A DNA stretch of 64,000 nucleotides, from assembly GCF_022870885.1 (NCBI RefSeq), contig NZ_CP091509.1, positions 62,001 to 126,000 of the forward strand, given 5' to 3'. The position numbers were made by a program, and so were the translations under genes. The notes beneath the pieces were generated by a model, which was given only the letters and a program-made list of their open reading frames with translations, was not told where the DNA came from and did no database searches. Position 1 is the stretch's first letter. Every line of letters starts with the position of its first letter. Positions 42,750-51,930 of the stretch are shown here, one piece after another. This stretch comes from Neisseria dumasiana. Its GTDB lineage: Bacteria; Pseudomonadota; Gammaproteobacteria; Burkholderiales; Neisseriaceae.

Positions 42750-42835
42750 GAGGCCTTTGCAAAACTTTCTCAAAATCCCCTAAATTTCCAACCAAGCTAT
42801 TTAGGGGATTTTTCATGAATACTTTTTCAGCGCAG
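42750..42835 (+). mobile_element. Left-end remnant of an IS1106-like (IS5-family) element
   Basis: GAGGCCTTTGCAAAA at the start is one base from the MITE terminal repeat. It is followed by a leader with inverted CCCCTAAAT / ATTTAGGGG arms and ATGAATACTTTT, which looks like the first codons of the transposase. The gene is cut after a few codons and joins another repeat. It is a dead fragment, but it supports an IS5-type origin for the MITE ends. Confidence 0.6.
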
Positions 42836-42840
42836 GTCTA

Positions 42841-42872
42841 GGCTTGTATTAAAATTAAGTTGATTGACTATA
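42841..42872. repeat. Solo end of a Correia-like element
   Basis: GGCTTGTATTAAAATTAAG followed by TTGATTGACTATA matches the right end of the 14978-15079 element. It directly abuts the IS remnant, so the insertion or a deletion removed the other end. Confidence 0.6.
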
Positions 42873-42997
42873 ATCTTGTTTTTTCAGACGGCCTTAAGTG
42901 AAAAAGGCTAAAATACCGCCCTAAACCCGATCCCCGCCATCATCGCCGCGCGGGGGGCAGTCTCTTTTATCCACACGCCCCTTACGGAACCCGCCAA

Positions 42998-45331
42998 ATG
43001 CAACATGCCACCGCCGCCCAAATTCTGCACGACGTTTTCGGCTATCCCGAATTCCGCGGCAGTCAGGCCGAGATTGTGGATACATTGGCGGGCGGCAACA
43101 GCCTGCTGGTGTTGATGCCCACCGGCGGCGGCAAATCGTTGTGTTACCAAATTCCCGCCTTGATGCGCGAAGGCGTGGCCGTGGTGGTGTCGCCGCTGAT
43201 CGCCCTGATGAACGACCAAGTGGCCGCGCTGCACACGGCAGGTGTGGCGGCGGCCTGCGTACACAGCGGCACCACTCCCGACGAAGCGCGGCAGATTGCC
43301 GACGATATCCAATCAGGCCGTCTGAAACTGCTTTACGTCGCACCCGAACGCTTGGTTGGCGAGCGTTTCCTGCGCTTTCTCGACCAACACACCATCAGCC
43401 TGTTCGCCATCGACGAAGCCCATTGCGTGAGCCAATGGGGGCACGACTTCCGCCCCGAATACCAACAGCTCGGCCTGCTGGCCGACCGCTATCCGCACGT
43501 TCCCCGCATCGCCCTCACCGCCACCGCCGATGCCGCCACCCGTGCCGACATCAAGCATTACCTGCGTTTGGAAGACGCGGCCGAGTTCGTGGCCAGCTTC
43601 GACCGCCCGAATATCTACTACCAAGTGATTGAAAAAAACAACGGTAAAAAACAACTGCTTGATTTCATTGTGAAACAGATGGCAGGGCAAAGCGGTATCG
43701 TGTATTGCCTGAGCCGCAAAAAAGTGGAAGACACCGCCGCCTTTTTATGCGAGCACGGCTTGGATGCCATTCCCTACCACGCTGGTTTGAGCATGGACGT
43801 GCGCGAGGCCAACCAGCGGCGTTTTACCCGTGAAGACAACGTTATCGTCGTCGCCACCGTCGCTTTCGGCATGGGCATCGACAAACCCGACGTGCGTTTT
43901 GTCGCCCATCTCGACATGCCGCAAAGCGTCGAACATTTCTACCAAGAATCAGGCAGGGCGGGGCGCGACGGCCTGCCTGCCGCAAGCTGGCTGTGCTACG
44001 GCCTTAACGACTGGGTGCTGCTGCGCGAACGCATCCAAACCGGCAACAGCGACGACATGCAAAAACAAATCGAACTGCAAAAACTCGATGCCATGTTGTC
44101 GGTATGCGAAACCGCCGACTGCCGCCGCGTTTTGCTGCTCAAACACTTCGGCGAAGATTCCCAACCCTGCGGCCATTGCGACAACTGCCTGCACCCGCCC
44201 GTGCGCTTCGACGGCACCGTGCTGGTGCAGAAACTGCTCAGCTGCGTGTACCGCGTCGGCCAACAGTTCGCCGCAGGTTATGTGATTAACGTATTGCGCG
44301 GCAAAAGCGACGATTGGATTGCCCGCAACCGCCACCACGAATTATCCACCTTCGGCATCGGCGACAACCTTTCCGACAAAGAATGGCGTGCCGTTATCCG
44401 CCAATGCATCAGCGCCGGCTACCTCACCGTCAACCCCCTGATGCACCAAGCCCTGCAACTCACCCCCGCCGCCAAAACCGTACTCAAAGGCGGCACACCC
44501 GTATGGCTGCGCCCGCTCAAACGCGACAAAGCTGCCACCCAAAAACCCAAAGAAGAATGGCTACGCACCGAACGCGAAGAACGCATCTGGCAAGCATTGC
44601 GCGCTTGGCGGCTCAAACGCGCACAGGCCGAAGAAGTACCCGCTTATGTGATTTTCGGCGACAAAACCCTGCGCGACATCGTCGAAAAACTGCCCGCCAC
44701 CCCTGCCGAACTGCACGACATCTACGGCTTGGGCGAAGCCAAAATCAACAGCTTCGGCAACGAAATCATCGAAGTGTGCCAAGCCTTTACAGAACACGGC
44801 AGGCCGTCTGAACACCCATCCGCCTTGCCCGATACCGTTTCAGACGGCCTCGAAACCGAACGCGACCGCCGGCTTTGGCAAGCCTTGAACACATGGCGCA
44901 GCCGTACCGCACAGGCAGAAGGCGTTACCCCGCACACCGTCTGCCCCGACGACAGCCTGCTCGACTTAGTCCGCAACACCCCCGAAGAAGAAGCCGACCT
45001 AAACGGCATCTACGGCTTGGGCGCAGTACGCATCGGCAAATTCGGCAGCAGCATATTGGCCGTCTGCAAACCCTTTTCAGACGGCCTCAGCAACGAAGCC
45101 AAACACAAACGCCGCCTGATGCGCGCCCTGATGCAGTGGTGCGCCGCCACCGCCGAAACCGAAGGCGAACCCGAGCACACCGTCTTCAGCAAAATCACCC
45201 TGCGCGCTATCGCCGCCAAACAGCCGCAAACGCTGGCAGAATTGAGCGGCATACACGGCGTGGACACAGACAAAATCGAAAAATACGGAGAGGCCGTGTT
45301 GGAAGTGTGCCGGCGTTTCGATAACCCGTAA
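42998..45331 (+). CDS. recQ: ATP-dependent DNA helicase RecQ with three HRDC domains
   Basis: A 3'-5' helicase in recombination and repair, and in Neisseria also in pilin antigenic variation. It is 777 aa, longer than E. coli RecQ. Walker A is TGGGKS, with the DEAH box in [15 protein letters not shown], the zinc-binding RQC region [11 protein letters not shown] to CGHCDNC, then three HRDC domains at ~526-595, ~620-690 and ~701-774. Three HRDC domains are a neisserial feature. Uptake-sequence copies in the DNA code for the linkers between the HRDC domains (e.g. near 44801, 44840 and 45077). Confidence 0.96.
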   Translation: MQHATAAQILHDVFGYPEFRGSQAEIVDTLAGGNSLLVLMPTGGGKSLCYQIPALMREGVAVVVSPLIALMNDQVAALHTAGVAAACVHSGTTPDEARQIADDIQSGRLKLLYVAPERLVGERFLRFLDQHTISLFAIDEAHCVSQWGHDFRPEYQQLGLLADRYPHVPRIALTATADAATRADIKHYLRLEDAAEFVASFDRPNIYYQVIEKNNGKKQLLDFIVKQMAGQSGIVYCLSRKKVEDTAAFLCEHGLDAIPYHAGLSMDVREANQRRFTREDNVIVVATVAFGMGIDKPDVRFVAHLDMPQSVEHFYQESGRAGRDGLPAASWLCYGLNDWVLLRERIQTGNSDDMQKQIELQKLDAMLSVCETADCRRVLLLKHFGEDSQPCGHCDNCLHPPVRFDGTVLVQKLLSCVYRVGQQFAAGYVINVLRGKSDDWIARNRHHELSTFGIGDNLSDKEWRAVIRQCISAGYLTVNPLMHQALQLTPAAKTVLKGGTPVWLRPLKRDKAATQKPKEEWLRTEREERIWQALRAWRLKRAQAEEVPAYVIFGDKTLRDIVEKLPATPAELHDIYGLGEAKINSFGNEIIEVCQAFTEHGRPSEHPSALPDTVSDGLETERDRRLWQALNTWRSRTAQAEGVTPHTVCPDDSLLDLVRNTPEEEADLNGIYGLGAVRIGKFGSSILAVCKPFSDGLSNEAKHKRRLMRALMQWCAATAETEGEPEHTVFSKITLRAIAAKQPQTLAELSGIHGVDTDKIEKYGEAVLEVCRRFDNP

Positions 45332-45382
45332 AAAGAGGTTGAAATGAGGCCGTCTGAAAACCTGAAAAAGGAGTCTGAACAA

Positions 45383-45976
45383 ATGAATGATGTTTTTCTG
45401 ACTGCCGGCGTAGACGAAGCCGGGCGCGGGCCGCTGGTCGGCAGCGTGTTTGCCGCCGCCGTTATCCTCCCGCCCGACCACAACCTCCCCGGTTTGACCG
45501 ATTCCAAAAAACTCACCGAAAAAAAGCGCGACGCCCTAGCCGTACAGATTAAAGAACAAGCCATAGCATGGTGCGTGGCATCGGCAAACGTAGCCGAAAT
45601 CGCCGAGCTGAACATCCTGCACGCCACCATGCTCGCCATGACCCGCGCAGTGCAAGGCTTGGCTGTCAAACCGCAAAAAGTTTGGATAGACGGCAACCGC
45701 ATTCCCGAAAATCTCAGTGTCGCCGCCGAAGCAGTGGTCAAGGGCGACAGCAAAATCATCGAAATATCCGCCGCATCCGTATTGGCCAAAACCGCCCGCG
45801 ATGCCGAAATGTATGCCCTGGCCGAGCGTTACCCGCAATACGGTTTCGACAAACACAAAGGCTACGGCACCGCCGCACATCTCGCAGCCTTGGAAAAATT
45901 CGGCGCACTACCCGAACACAGGCAAGACTTCGCACCCGTAAAAATGCTTTTGGCTCAGGGGAAGTTGTTTAGATAG
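45383..45976 (+). CDS. rnhB: Ribonuclease HII
   Basis: Cleaves RNA in RNA-DNA hybrids and at single ribonucleotides. It is 197 aa, starting [20 protein letters not shown], which includes the first catalytic aspartate and glutamate; further acidic residues are in [10 protein letters not shown] and the [20 protein letters not shown] region. The start at 45383 follows AAAAAGGAG; the frame opening at 45344 includes a DUS and is rejected. It lies just downstream of recQ. Confidence 0.96.
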   Translation: MNDVFLTAGVDEAGRGPLVGSVFAAAVILPPDHNLPGLTDSKKLTEKKRDALAVQIKEQAIAWCVASANVAEIAELNILHATMLAMTRAVQGLAVKPQKVWIDGNRIPENLSVAAEAVVKGDSKIIEISAASVLAKTARDAEMYALAERYPQYGFDKHKGYGTAAHLAALEKFGALPEHRQDFAPVKMLLAQGKLFR

Positions 45977-46235
45977 TTAGGCTGTTTAATTTTTATAACG
46001 GTGTGCGCTTTTTTAAGTTGATTAACCATACAAGTGAAATGTTTGATGTGATTTTGTAGGGGTGGATTAAACATCCGCCCTTAACGGCAAGGTTACAAGC
46101 ATATTAAGATATACAAAATAACTTTGGTTATACAGTTGATTAATTTAAAAAACGCTACCCCTGGATATGAAATTATCACTATTAAAATTTAAGTGGGCTG
46201 ACTATATAGTAGTTGAATACGCTTTTAATCTTTAA

Positions 46236-46268
46236 AAAGCCGTCTGAAATAATTTTTCAGACGGCTTT
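46236..46268. terminator. Inverted DUS hairpin before the FrpC-like array
   Basis: AAAGCCGTCTGAAA (46236-46249) and TTTCAGACGGCTTT (46255-46268) form a stem with a 5-base loop. It may terminate transcription from rnhB. The 45977-46235 region before it has no gene, but contains two Correia-like ends (TAAGTTGATTAACCATA near 46015 and TAAGTGGGCTGACTATA near 46190). Confidence 0.75.
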
Positions 46269-46296
46269 ATCGACAGCAAAAATAAAAATTACCGAT

Positions 46297-46638
46297 TTGT
46301 GCGTATCACACGATATAAACCAAGGCGGCATCAGCCAAGAAAACGAGTTGTTCACACTCGAATCTCTGAATATCCAATCGCTTAACACGGCCTATCAAGA
46401 TGTCAACACCCGTTTGGGCAACGGCAACAGTTTGGCTCAAAAAGGCAGCTACACGCTTTCAGACGGCCAAGTGCGTGAAATGGGCGATGTGCTGTTAGCC
46501 AACGATACATTCCACAGCCGTTATATTGATGCGGTCAAACTGACTGAAGAACAAATGCAGTCGCCCAACCTGCAAGGCATAGGCCGTTTGCGCGACTTGC
46601 GCGAAGCAGCGGCGTTGTCGCTCAAACTGGCGGCTTGA
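46297..46638 (+). pseudogene. Orphan 3' fragment of an FrpC-like self-processing module
   Basis: From about 46297 the sequence is a diverging then nearly exact copy of the end of the SPM found in the full gene at 52596 ([19 protein letters not shown] to [11 protein letters not shown]). It ends with LKLAA and a TGA stop, like the other orphan modules. The upstream part of the module is missing, the first codons are degenerate, and there is no ribosome-binding site. I treat it as the left-most remnant of the cassette array. Confidence 0.75.
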
Positions 46639-46947
46639 GGTCGATGCACATAAAAGTAGCTGATTGGCATTTTAATATGCCGTTTGTTGTGTTTTGATGG
46701 GATGGTTTGGCTCTACAGATTAAGATAATGAAATGCTTGAAGCATTAGAGGCTGTTTTTATTTTTAGATTTTTTAGATCGTATGAATGTTCAGATTGTTT
46801 TAAATATTCAAAAATGAATGTTTGTCAAAATGGTTAAGGGAGTTTATGTAGATGTTTGGCTGCAATTTCAATTTAGCCTGATTAAAACATTTTATATCAT
46901 TTGTTAAATTAAAAAATATATTTATTGCAAAAGGCATCGGGCTATCA
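46639..46947. other. AT-rich spacer between orphan modules
   Basis: 309 bp with no supported gene. It has a small hairpin (AATGCTTGAAGCATT near 46731) and a marked shift to low GC compared with the flanking SPM sequence, like the spacers before each membrane-protein gene in this array. Confidence 0.5.
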
Positions 46948-47568
46948 ATGAGAAAAATTTTCTGCGTATTAAAGTTAATTTTAATATTGTTTCTTACAAA
47001 TATTGTTTTAAGTTTTTATACCATATTCATCGGAGATGTTTATGGCAATCTTGATTTCAATTTGGGCTTTATCGAATATCTGCAAGTGGGAAACCATGCC
47101 GATGCCGCAGCCCGCTCTTTGAATTTGACGATATTGTTTTCAATCTTTTTATTTGTTTTAAGTACGGGTGTCAGCTTGGTACTGATTTACTGGTATTTTA
47201 AAGGGGTTGATAAAAGAATTTTCAATCTATTGAGAAAGAAAAATAGAATTCTTTTTGAATTTGGAATGTTTGCGATTAATCCTTATTTTTTTAAGCATAA
47301 GGTAATTGATGGTCGTGGTAAGGCTTCTAAAATATTTATATTTATATTTTATATATTCTTGGCTTGGATTATTTTTCTTTTTCTTTTTGAGTTTGAAGTC
47401 GTTAAAACACCAGAAGTGCTGAGAACGTTGAAACTGGTTATAAATCATAAAATATATTTATTTATATTTAATGTGATGTTGTTTTATACCATTTCTTTTG
47501 GATGGTTTACTTGTTTATTTGGTGCGGTATTGACCTTAATATCTATTCTTAAAAAACAGGAGCTTTAA
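46948..47568 (+). CDS. Multi-spanning membrane protein, putative immunity protein (module II)
   Basis: A 206-aa very hydrophobic protein with four predicted membrane helices (~residues 5-27, ~60-83, ~127-147, ~170-197) and a charged central loop containing INPYFFKHK. The gene is strongly AT-rich. It lies immediately upstream of a 36-codon stub that looks like the start of an FrpC-like N-terminal domain. A membrane protein gene in the same position and of similar size and topology, with a matching NPY motif (VLNPYRIWKG), precedes the full toxin gene at 52596. I infer an immunity role by position and topology only. It could instead assist secretion. Confidence 0.6.
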   Translation: MRKIFCVLKLILILFLTNIVLSFYTIFIGDVYGNLDFNLGFIEYLQVGNHADAAARSLNLTILFSIFLFVLSTGVSLVLIYWYFKGVDKRIFNLLRKKNRILFEFGMFAINPYFFKHKVIDGRGKASKIFIFIFYIFLAWIIFLFLFEFEVVKTPEVLRTLKLVINHKIYLFIFNVMLFYTISFGWFTCLFGAVLTLISILKKQEL

Positions 47569-47569
47569 C

Positions 47570-47680
47570 ATGTCAGCTAATTGCAATACTTACGATGAAA
47601 GAAACAAAGTTGGTGATGCCCTTGGGGCGGGATTCACAAGTGCGGATAAAAGTGAAATATTTGGTATGGGTGTAGTATGA
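47570..47680 (+). pseudogene. Stub of an FrpC-like N-terminal domain (module II)
   Basis: A 36-codon frame, starting after a good AGGAGC site and beginning MSANCNTYDERNKVGDALGA. The segment DALGAGFTSADKSEIF resembles [15 protein letters not shown] in the N-terminus of the protein encoded at 52596. It ends in TGA, overlapping the next membrane gene (ATGA). It appears to be what remains of a toxin domain after loss of its body. Confidence 0.55.
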
Positions 47681-48009
47681 AGCTAATTGGGGCTTTATTG
47701 CTTTTGCTATGTTCCTTTGGGTATTTTTTAATTGGCTTGCTATTTTATATGAACAAAGGTGTTAATTATGGTTTTTATCTGAATGATTTTATTTTTTGGA
47801 ATAAAAATATATTTTATGCTTCATTTTTTATAGGTTTTTTTTTAGCTAAATTGTCAAAATTTTTGAATATTAGATATTTAAATAATGTTGAACATAAAAA
47901 CTTATGGGTTAATTTGTTCCAAGAAATAACTTTTTTTATTGTTTATTCATGTTTGTTTTTAAATTTAAACTCTTTATTTTGGATGTTGGTTTTTACTTTT
48001 CGTCGATGA
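47677..48009 (+). CDS. Small membrane protein, putative immunity protein (module III)
   Basis: A 110-aa protein with three to four hydrophobic helices (~4-27, ~40-60, ~80-105) and low GC. It starts overlapping the previous stub's stop and ends 23 bases before the toxin-like gene at 48033, which has its own ribosome-binding site. I recognise no family. Position and topology suggest it partners the module III hydrophobic domain. Confidence 0.6.
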   Translation: MKLIGALLLLLCSFGYFLIGLLFYMNKGVNYGFYLNDFIFWNKNIFYASFFIGFFLAKLSKFLNIRYLNNVEHKNLWVNLFQEITFFIVYSCLFLNLNSLFWMLVFTFRR

Positions 48010-48032
48010 GATAATTTTTAAAGGAAAATTGT

Positions 48033-49319
48033 ATGTCAAAGTTTCAAAATTCTATTTCATATGTCGATGCATTGAATAATGCTAATAACATTAAAGAATA
48101 CCTAGGTAAACCGGCTTCATCAAGAGCGTCACTTGAGGGACTTGATACTGCTATTGCATCTATTTCTGTGGCAGCTACACTTGCAACTACTTCTGCAAGT
48201 ATGGCAAATGCAAGTTCGTCAGGTGCGGCAAATTCTTTTGGAGCTATTTCAACAGGAATGGCATTTCAATTAAACGGAGCGGTAGCCTCTGCATCATTGG
48301 CTGCAACTGCTGCATATGTAAAGCAGGGGCAGTTTGATAAAGCAGCATAAACCAGTTTGGGTGTGATTACCGGCATTGCAGGTATGATTCAAACTGGAGC
48401 ATCGGTTGCGCCAGGTGTAAATAAAACTGAAGGCCAAGCAGCTGCGGTTGGGGCTGTTGCAACGGCGGTTAATTTGGCTGTTTCCAACAAAGCACTTTTT
48501 GAAAAAACCATGAATGATATAGGGGAGCAATACGATCAAGGTGTTAAAGATTTTGCAAATTGGTTCTTGCCTAAAGTTTTTGATTTTGGTGATAAATTTA
48601 ATGATGCAGTTAATCCCGATACATGGCGTGATTTTGTTAAAGAAAAATTTGATGAAGCAGGTAAAGCATGGGATGAATTTCAAAAAGATTTGGGCGAATG
48701 GTTGTTGCCCAATCTATTAGATTGGAGTGATAAATTAGGCGATTGGCTCGGCTTTAACCGCGACGGCAAATACCACATCGTCGATCCCTTGGTACTCGAT
48801 CTCGACGGCGACGGCATCGAAACCGTCGGCACGCAGGGCTATCACGGTGCGCTGTTCGACCACAACAAAGACGGCATCCGCACGGCCACGGGCTGGGTGT
48901 CTGCCGACGACGGCCTGCTGGTTATCGACCGCAATTCAGACGGCCTTATCGACGCACAAGACGAAGCCTTCAAACAACTGCGCGTATGGCGCGATCTCAA
49001 TCAAGACGGCATCAGCCAAGAAAACGAGTTGTTCACACTCGAATCCCTGAATATCCAATCGCTTAACACGGCCTATCAAGATGTCAACACCCGTTTGGGC
49101 AACGGCAACAGCCTGGCTCAAAAAGGCAGCTACACGCTTTCAGACGGCCAAGTGCGTGAAATGGGCGATGTGCTGTTGGCCAACGATACACTGCACAGCC
49201 GTTATATTGATGCGGTCAAACTGACTGAAGAGCAAATGCAGTCGCCCAACCTGCAAGGCATAGGCCGTTTGCGCGACTTGCGCGAAGCAGCGGCGTTGTC
49301 GCCTGCGTTGGCGGCTTGA
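48033..49319 (+). pseudogene. FrpC-like module III: hydrophobic N-domain plus SPM, nonsense-interrupted, no RTX
   Basis: A single frame of 429 codons interrupted by a TAA at 48348-48350 (after GQFDKAA), then continuing [16 protein letters not shown]. The N-terminal part is rich in Ala, Gly and Ser with long hydrophobic helices and is AT-rich. From ~48758 (NRDGKYHIV) the SPM begins with [13 protein letters not shown], the Asp-Pro site followed by EF-hand-like loops. A 111-bp in-frame deletion between two AATTCAGACGGCCT (DUS) copies removes [11 protein letters not shown] and the rest of that stretch. It ends PALAA-stop without any RTX repeats. As it stands it cannot give a secreted product. A TTG at 48357 could start the second half. 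Confidence 0.8.
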
Positions 49320-49508
49320 TTTTGTATTTTTTGGTATGGTTATTCAATGTATTAATTATGCGTTTGTTATTGTTTGATGCCGTTTGTAAAATTTTTTTGT
49401 CTGTTTTTTTGGTGGATTGCTATGATGCTCAAGAACACTTTGAAATTAATAATTTAGATTTTTTGAAAAAATCTTCATGTTGAATTTATTTTATATTGAA
49501 TAAATTTT

Positions 49509-49999
49509 ATGGGAAAAAAAAAGATTGAACGATTTAAGTCTTTACAATTATTATCTTTTAGTTTGAGTGCCACTTTATTTTTTATTTTTATTGTTTTTTT
49601 ATATTTCAGGCAAATTTGATCTATCTTTATTTGAAGAGCGGTAATGATGAGTTGGAGATTTCAAATGTGCAAGTTTTGGCTGTGAAGGCTACAAACTACT
49701 CTGTGCCTCGATTAACAAAACAATATATAAGAATAATAGAAAAAAGTTTTATTCTGACTGTTTACGGAAGTTCAAATTATGTGAAAGTGATAATTTTTAT
49801 AAAAAAACGGATATAAAAAATAGTGGCTGTTAAGCAGACTAATTCGAATATTGTTATAAAGGGAATTCATTTTTTAGACGGAATTGTTAGTTATAATTTA
49901 AATTTTCAAGATGCAAATCATAAAATTTATTATGATTTTCAACAAGATATTAAGTCTATTTTGATTTTTTATTTTCATCAGTTTTCTTTTTTATGTTAG
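49509..49999 (+). pseudogene. Degenerate gene for a membrane-anchored protein (module IV partner)
   Basis: The sequence starts MGKKKIERFKSLQLLSFSLS with one hydrophobic helix, then runs into a stop at 49617. Coding-like sequence continues in other frames (DELEISNVQVLAVKATNYS at ~49640-49700, and a stretch like IHFLDGIVSYNLNFQD at ~49863-49920), so several frameshifts are present. Very low GC. It occupies the slot held by membrane-protein genes in the other modules. No function is assigned. Confidence 0.4.
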
Positions 50000-50029
50000 G
50001 AATGTTTTTCTTAAATTTAGGATTAAATT

Positions 50030-50250
50030 ATGTCAAGATCACAAGGTGTAACTTATTTGTTATCAAATGTAAGCAGAAAAGTAGGAGCTGTTGATGGAAT
50101 GATTGGGGCAAGCACAAGCACTAATGCCACAGGGGCGATTGTGGGGACAATTACAGCCGTAGGAATTGGAGCTTCAATGTTTTCGGTTCCGTTGGGCAAG
50201 TGAAAACAGCTTTAACCATAGGAGTTAATTTAGGGAAAACAGAAAGATAA
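50030..50250 (+). pseudogene. Stub of an FrpC-like N-terminal domain (module IV)
   Basis: The ATG at 50030 opens 57 codons with glycine/alanine-rich hydrophobic sequence (GAIVGTITAVGIGASMF) to a TGA at 50201. Coding-like sequence continues in another frame (VGQVKTALTIGVNLGKTER) up to about 50250. It resembles the helical part of the module III and V domains, and the SPM is absent. I read it as a decayed toxin cassette. Confidence 0.5.
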
Positions 50251-50255
50251 AATTT

Positions 50256-50613
50256 ATGGTAAATCAAAAAAAAATATTTTTGCTATCTTTATTATTTATA
50301 TGTAATATTATCTATACTGTTCAATATTTTGAATTTTAGAAATAATATGGGAATTTCTATAGTCTGTTCGTATCTCATTCTGCTATCTTTATTCTTTTTT
50401 AGAAGAATAAATATTAATACTTATGAGCAAAATATGAATATTAGGAAATTTGAAACGGTATTAATTGCTTTGAATATATCTTTATTTTTGACATTAATTA
50501 TAGATCTTGAAAATTACAAAATATTTATATTGCCCATTTTTATTCTTTCCATTCCATCTATTTTCTTTATTTTAGTAACAAAAAAAATCTTCTCAGCTCG
50601 GAAGGAGTCCTAA
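50256..50613 (+). pseudogene. Small membrane protein split by a 1-base slip (module V partner)
   Basis: The ATG at 50256 begins MVNQKKIFLLSLLFICNIIY and stops at the TAG at 50337. Removing one T from the run at 50334-50337 joins it to the following frame (FRNNMGISIVCSYLILLSLF) to give a ~118-aa protein with about four membrane helices that ends at 50613. The downstream part alone could start at ATG 50347. It directly precedes the module V toxin-like gene, with which it overlaps or nearly overlaps. It is a putative immunity protein, off in this sequence unless slippage restores it. Confidence 0.55.
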
Positions 50614-51806
50614 ATGAAAATTTCCAATACGCAAAACAAGCAGCTCAAGCAATAACACAAATTGGCGGGGGAGCGACTAATATGTATGGGGCTTTGACCG
50701 GCTTCGGAGAGGCAGTTAGCAAAGGAGATGCAGGAAGTATTTTATCTACGGCATCAGGCGTTATTTCTACAGTGAATTCAATGGCAACTATTGCTGGAAG
50801 TAATTCAAAAGGTTCTGATGCCATTGCACTTGGCGCTGCTGCTAGTAGTTTAGCAGTGAATATCAATAAGCTTTCAAAACAAGTAGAAAGTAATGAGCAA
50901 ATAAAACTTACAGATATTCAAAATATAATTGGTGATGTTTTTAGTATTGCAGGTGATACTGCATCCTTAGTAGGAGGAAAAACAGGTGAAGCTCTTGGCG
51001 TTGAATTAAATGCTATTGGGCTTGGTATTAAAGCATATCGAGAAGCTACTTTAGGAAATCAAACAATATCCCCCGATGATTTATTCAATGCTGATAATTG
51101 GAAAGGCTTTGGATGGGATTTGGCTGAGCGGTGGTCTCGTCAATTCTACGAACTATTCCCCGATGAACTTAACCCGTGGAAAGATTTTAACCGCGATGGC
51201 AAATACCACATCGTCGATCCCTTGGTACTCGACCTCGACGGCGACGGCATCGAAACCGTCGGCACGCAGGGCTATCACGGTGCGCTGTTCGACCATAATA
51301 AAGACGGCATCCGCACGGCCACGGGCTGGGTGTCTGCCGACGACGGCCTGCTGGTTATCGACCGCAATTCAGACGGCCTGATTAACAACGGCAACGAACT
51401 GTTTGGCGACAGCACCGCATTGAAAGACGGCAACAACGCCGAACACGGCTATGCCGCATTAAAAGAATTAGACACCAATTCAGACGGCCTTATCGACGCA
51501 CAAGACGAAGCCTTCAAACAACTGCGCGTATGGCGCGATCTCAACCAAGACGGCATCAGCCAAGAAAACGAGTTGTTCACACTCGAATCCCTGAATATCC
51601 AATCGCTTAACACGGCCTATCAAGATGTCAACACCCGTTTGGGCAACGGCAACAGCCTGGCGCAAAAAGGCAGCTACACGCTTTCAGACGGCCAAACTCG
51701 CGAAATGGGCGATGTGCTGTTGACCAACGATACACTGCACAGCCGTTATATTGATGCGGTCAAACTGACTGAAGAGCAAATGCAGTCGCCCAAACTGGCG
51801 GCTTGA
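50614..51806 (+). pseudogene. FrpC-like module V: hydrophobic N-domain plus SPM, N-terminal frameshift, no RTX
   Basis: A strong ribosome-binding site (GGAAGGAG) precedes ATG 50614, but that frame stops after 13 codons. Adding one A to the run at 50617-50620 joins it to the long frame, giving [20 protein letters not shown] and ~397 aa. As read, translation could still start at ATG 50682 (374 aa). The N-domain has alternating Gly/Ala/Ser-rich helices ([31 protein letters not shown]) similar in style to module III. The SPM starts at ~51190 with [13 protein letters not shown] and is complete up to EEQMQSP. It then jumps to KLAA-stop by a deletion between TCGCCCAA repeats. No RTX part. Confidence 0.75.
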
Positions 51807-51862
51807 GGTTGGTGATTGATTTGGTATTTAAGATATAGTTTTACAGTTAATTAATTGTGTAT

Positions 51863-51888
51863 CGGGTATGGAAAATACCCGCTTGTTT
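51863..51888 (+). terminator. Possible terminator between modules V and VI
   Basis: CGGGTA (51863-51868) and TACCCG (51876-51881) enclose a short loop and are followed by CTTGTTTTA. A modest hairpin, 57 bases after the module V stop. Confidence 0.45.
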
Positions 51889-51930
51889 TATTCTGAACAA
51901 ATGTTGAGCCGTTTGGGATAAACTCATTAC

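Noticed and set aside
46213..46296. First ~28 codons of the open frame leading into the first SPM fragment
   Set aside because: This stretch is a DUS hairpin and non-homologous sequence. The frame is open by chance and the homology begins near 46297.
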